DNA from: Polytrichum commune
Taxonomy: Eukaryota; Streptophyta; Polytrichopsida; Polytrichales; Polytrichaceae
Direction of reading: 5' to 3'
Assembly (NCBI GenBank): GCA_950295325.1
Contig: OX485807.1
Location: 25,207,666 to 25,271,665 of the forward strand
Length of the DNA: 64,000 bases
How positions within the stretch are numbered: position 1 is the first letter of the stretch; every line of letters starts with the position of its first letter. Below the pieces are notes generated by a model, which was given only the letters and a program-made list of their open reading frames with translations, had not been told where the DNA came from and made no database searches. Both the position numbers and the translations under genes were made by a program. Below are positions 62,333 through 64,000 of the stretch, piece after piece.

Positions 62333-63999
62333 ATGGAGGTAAGGGGTGACCAATTGAAGTTTAGTTGGTGAGGGAGGACGCCCCCCACCCGGTAGATTTT
62401 CACTCGTCAGGCACCTCGGTTGCGGCTTCGTGAACAATTTGCTCCAATCCCACGGATCCGTGGGATTCAGAGATATGGTCAAATTTTCACAATTTCTTTG
62501 CTGCTTCATCTCATTAGTCTTTCATTTTGTTAATGCCATTTGTTTCTCTCTATGTAGGAGTTGGAGGGAATGGATCTCTCCGATGATCTTGTGGTCTTGG
62601 AGCCCTCTGTGGAGGAGGAGCAAGCGAAGGATGCTGTGGACTTGAACAACGTCGAAGAGCTGGAGGATATTGAGGAGGTTGTTCCAGAACAACTCGAGCA
62701 AGTTGACCGGGTGAACACCGACGTGCAGGAGGTAGTTGATTTAGACACTTATGTCTTCTGTTCTTGCACCTACCCTCCTTTAGAGTCGGTGGTTGAGTTA
62801 TTCTCGTGTGTACTAAATTGAATCGGATGTTTGTAGACTCCCTCTAGACTTCCCGAGGAACCTCCCGAGTCGGCTAACCCCGAGGAGAGTGAGGTCAATC
62901 TTCGAGCGAAGCAGAAACAAGATTCGACGGCAGTCATCAATCGCCTCCGCATTCGGCCTCTTGAGAAGTCTCGACTTTGCATCCCCCTCTGCTGCTTGCG
63001 GGATTTGCCACTCATTCGGCCCATCAACGAGTTGGATGTCCAAAGGTTGGAGAACGAATTTGTTACGGGGTACCGAGATGGTGACCGTGTTCTCTATGTT
63101 TCCATCTACAACAACAAGGACGACATCTTGGAGGTCACGGAGGACATCTCGTCCACCTGGAGTCCGTTGTGGAAGCTTGAGAGTGAAAGATTCGATGCAC
63201 GGATGGCCGCCGACCCCGATCTTGTCCACTTTGTGGGCAAGATGTTCTATGTGTGGGAGGGGAACCACCGGTTGACCGCTTGGTGGCGCCACGTGAATAG
63301 GTTCCATCCTATGGAAGAGGCGTGGCATATCTCTCCCTATTGTATTGCCTTGGATTCGCGGAAGCATAGTGGCGTTCTCATGAATGCCATGAACGACGTG
63401 AATTGGTATGTCTCTCTCTATTCTTTGCTACTTCACTCTTTGTTTGTGAGTGTCTTCTCATCTTGTCTTCTTCAATTTTTTGTAGGTCTATCGAGAACGA
63501 CCACGTCAAGTCCAGCCTCCCCTCCAAGCTTCACCGCATCCGCTACTTTGGGACCTTGGAGTTGGAGGACTTCAAGGACCTCATTTCCAAAAAGGACTAC
63601 TTGGTTTGTATCAATGCCAAGAGGAAGCACAACACTTGGTACCCCTTGACCATCGACGTCTTCGCCTCCTTTCTCTACAAGGTAATCACTTCCCCACACT
63701 TTGATTTCTCTCATTTCAATTTCCATCTTCTTCGTTGGCTTACCTTTGCTTGCAACCAGAGAGAGATCTCCGCCGCCTCCGACGCTGCAGCTAGAGCTTA
63801 CAAGGATGAGACTCTAGCCGATCAGAGGACCGCTCTCGGTGTTTGGAGGGCCATGACACTTGCTGAGGAGAAGGCCAGAAAGTCCATTCGCTCCAAGAGC
63901 TTCGAGAAGTATGTGGCCGTTGCCAACTCCGAGAATACCGACGTTTTCTTTGATGAGGTGCTCCTCTTCATCTTCTCTTCTCCTTCGATTTGTCCTTCA
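62333..63999 (+). CDS. Transposon-associated protein with ParB/Srx-like domain (3' truncated by window)
   Basis: Exons: probably 62333-62338 (ATG GAG), then 62558-62731, 62837-63405, 63486-63681 and 63760-63957 (followed by GT; the gene continues beyond the window). All borders are GT/AG and phases agree; if the tiny first exon is wrong, ATG 62570 is the alternative. The N-terminus is very acidic (EELEDIEEVVPEQLEQ). The core has RDLPLIRPINELDVQRLENE, GYRDGDRVLYVSIYNNKDD, then FVGKMFYVWEGNHRLTAWW at about residue 200. The order 'position list, V..Y, GNHR..A' resembles the ParB/sulfiredoxin-like fold (compare the GERR..A box of ParB). That domain call is inference. C-terminal exons are Lys/Glu-rich, alpha-helical in appearance. 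Third codon positions are notably C/G-rich compared with the surrounding DNA. One copy of the 24-bp palindrome lies in its first intron. Confidence 0.6.
62445..62468. repeat. Solitary 24-bp palindrome copy upstream of ParB-like gene
   Basis: Identical to the array consensus at 58.2-59.6 kb except for the last base. It lies in the proposed first intron (62339-62557), about 2.9 kb from the array. Confidence 0.95.
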
Positions 64000-64000
64000 T

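Overview
Nuclear plant DNA, most likely from a moss or another non-seed land plant. Two intact, intron-rich plant transporter genes sit in a long, AT-rich background made mostly of DNA transposons, foldback repeats and their decayed relics. The moss guess rests on the combination of DUF7869-type, GCM/MULE/SWIM-type and ParB-like transposon proteins, which I associate with mosses and lycophytes. This is inference; no rRNA or organelle marker is present.

Layout. 1-180: tRNA-like SINE. 369: right end of a CACTA-type element. 1774-2710: a 937-bp PIF/Harbinger-type element with TTA target duplications. 3078-6672: TnpA-like gene plus the right, ACGT-rich end of a CACTA element. 7-11 kb: noncoding repeats. 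11.1-14.9 kb: DUF7869 (DDE-like) transposon gene with one in-frame stop; a 20-bp palindrome recurs in both of its introns and its 3' flank. 15-18.4 kb: no gene. 18.5-19.7 kb: very AT-rich hAT-type relic. 21-24.4 kb: a MITE, a pogo-like relic and a 619-bp Tc1/mariner-type derivative. 24-36 kb: foldbacks, MITEs, a LINE relic and a 119-bp tandem repeat. 36.2-36.5 kb: an AACCGG-rich foldback in front of the next gene.

38.6-44.2 kb (+): an 8-exon HAK/KUP potassium transporter (801 aa). 45.5-49.0 kb (-): a 7-exon INT-type inositol transporter (612 aa). The two converge, and all their exon phases agree. Both are H+-coupled membrane carriers by family, but nothing in the sequence links their regulation.

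52.3-64 kb: a second transposon province. It holds a GCM-like/MULE/SWIM transposase (-), a 145-aa Cys/His protein (-), a divergent highly charged two-exon protein (+), an array of 22 copies of a 24-bp palindrome at 58.18-59.6 kb, and at the right edge a multi-exon gene (+) with a ParB/Srx-like 'GNHR' motif. One more palindrome copy lies just upstream of that gene, probably in its first intron.

The best candidate for an undescribed system is this palindrome array next to transposase and ParB-like genes. The shorter palindrome of the 11-15 kb element shares the same outer arm (CCACGG...CCGTGG). All exon models were made by eye from splice sites and reading-frame continuity.
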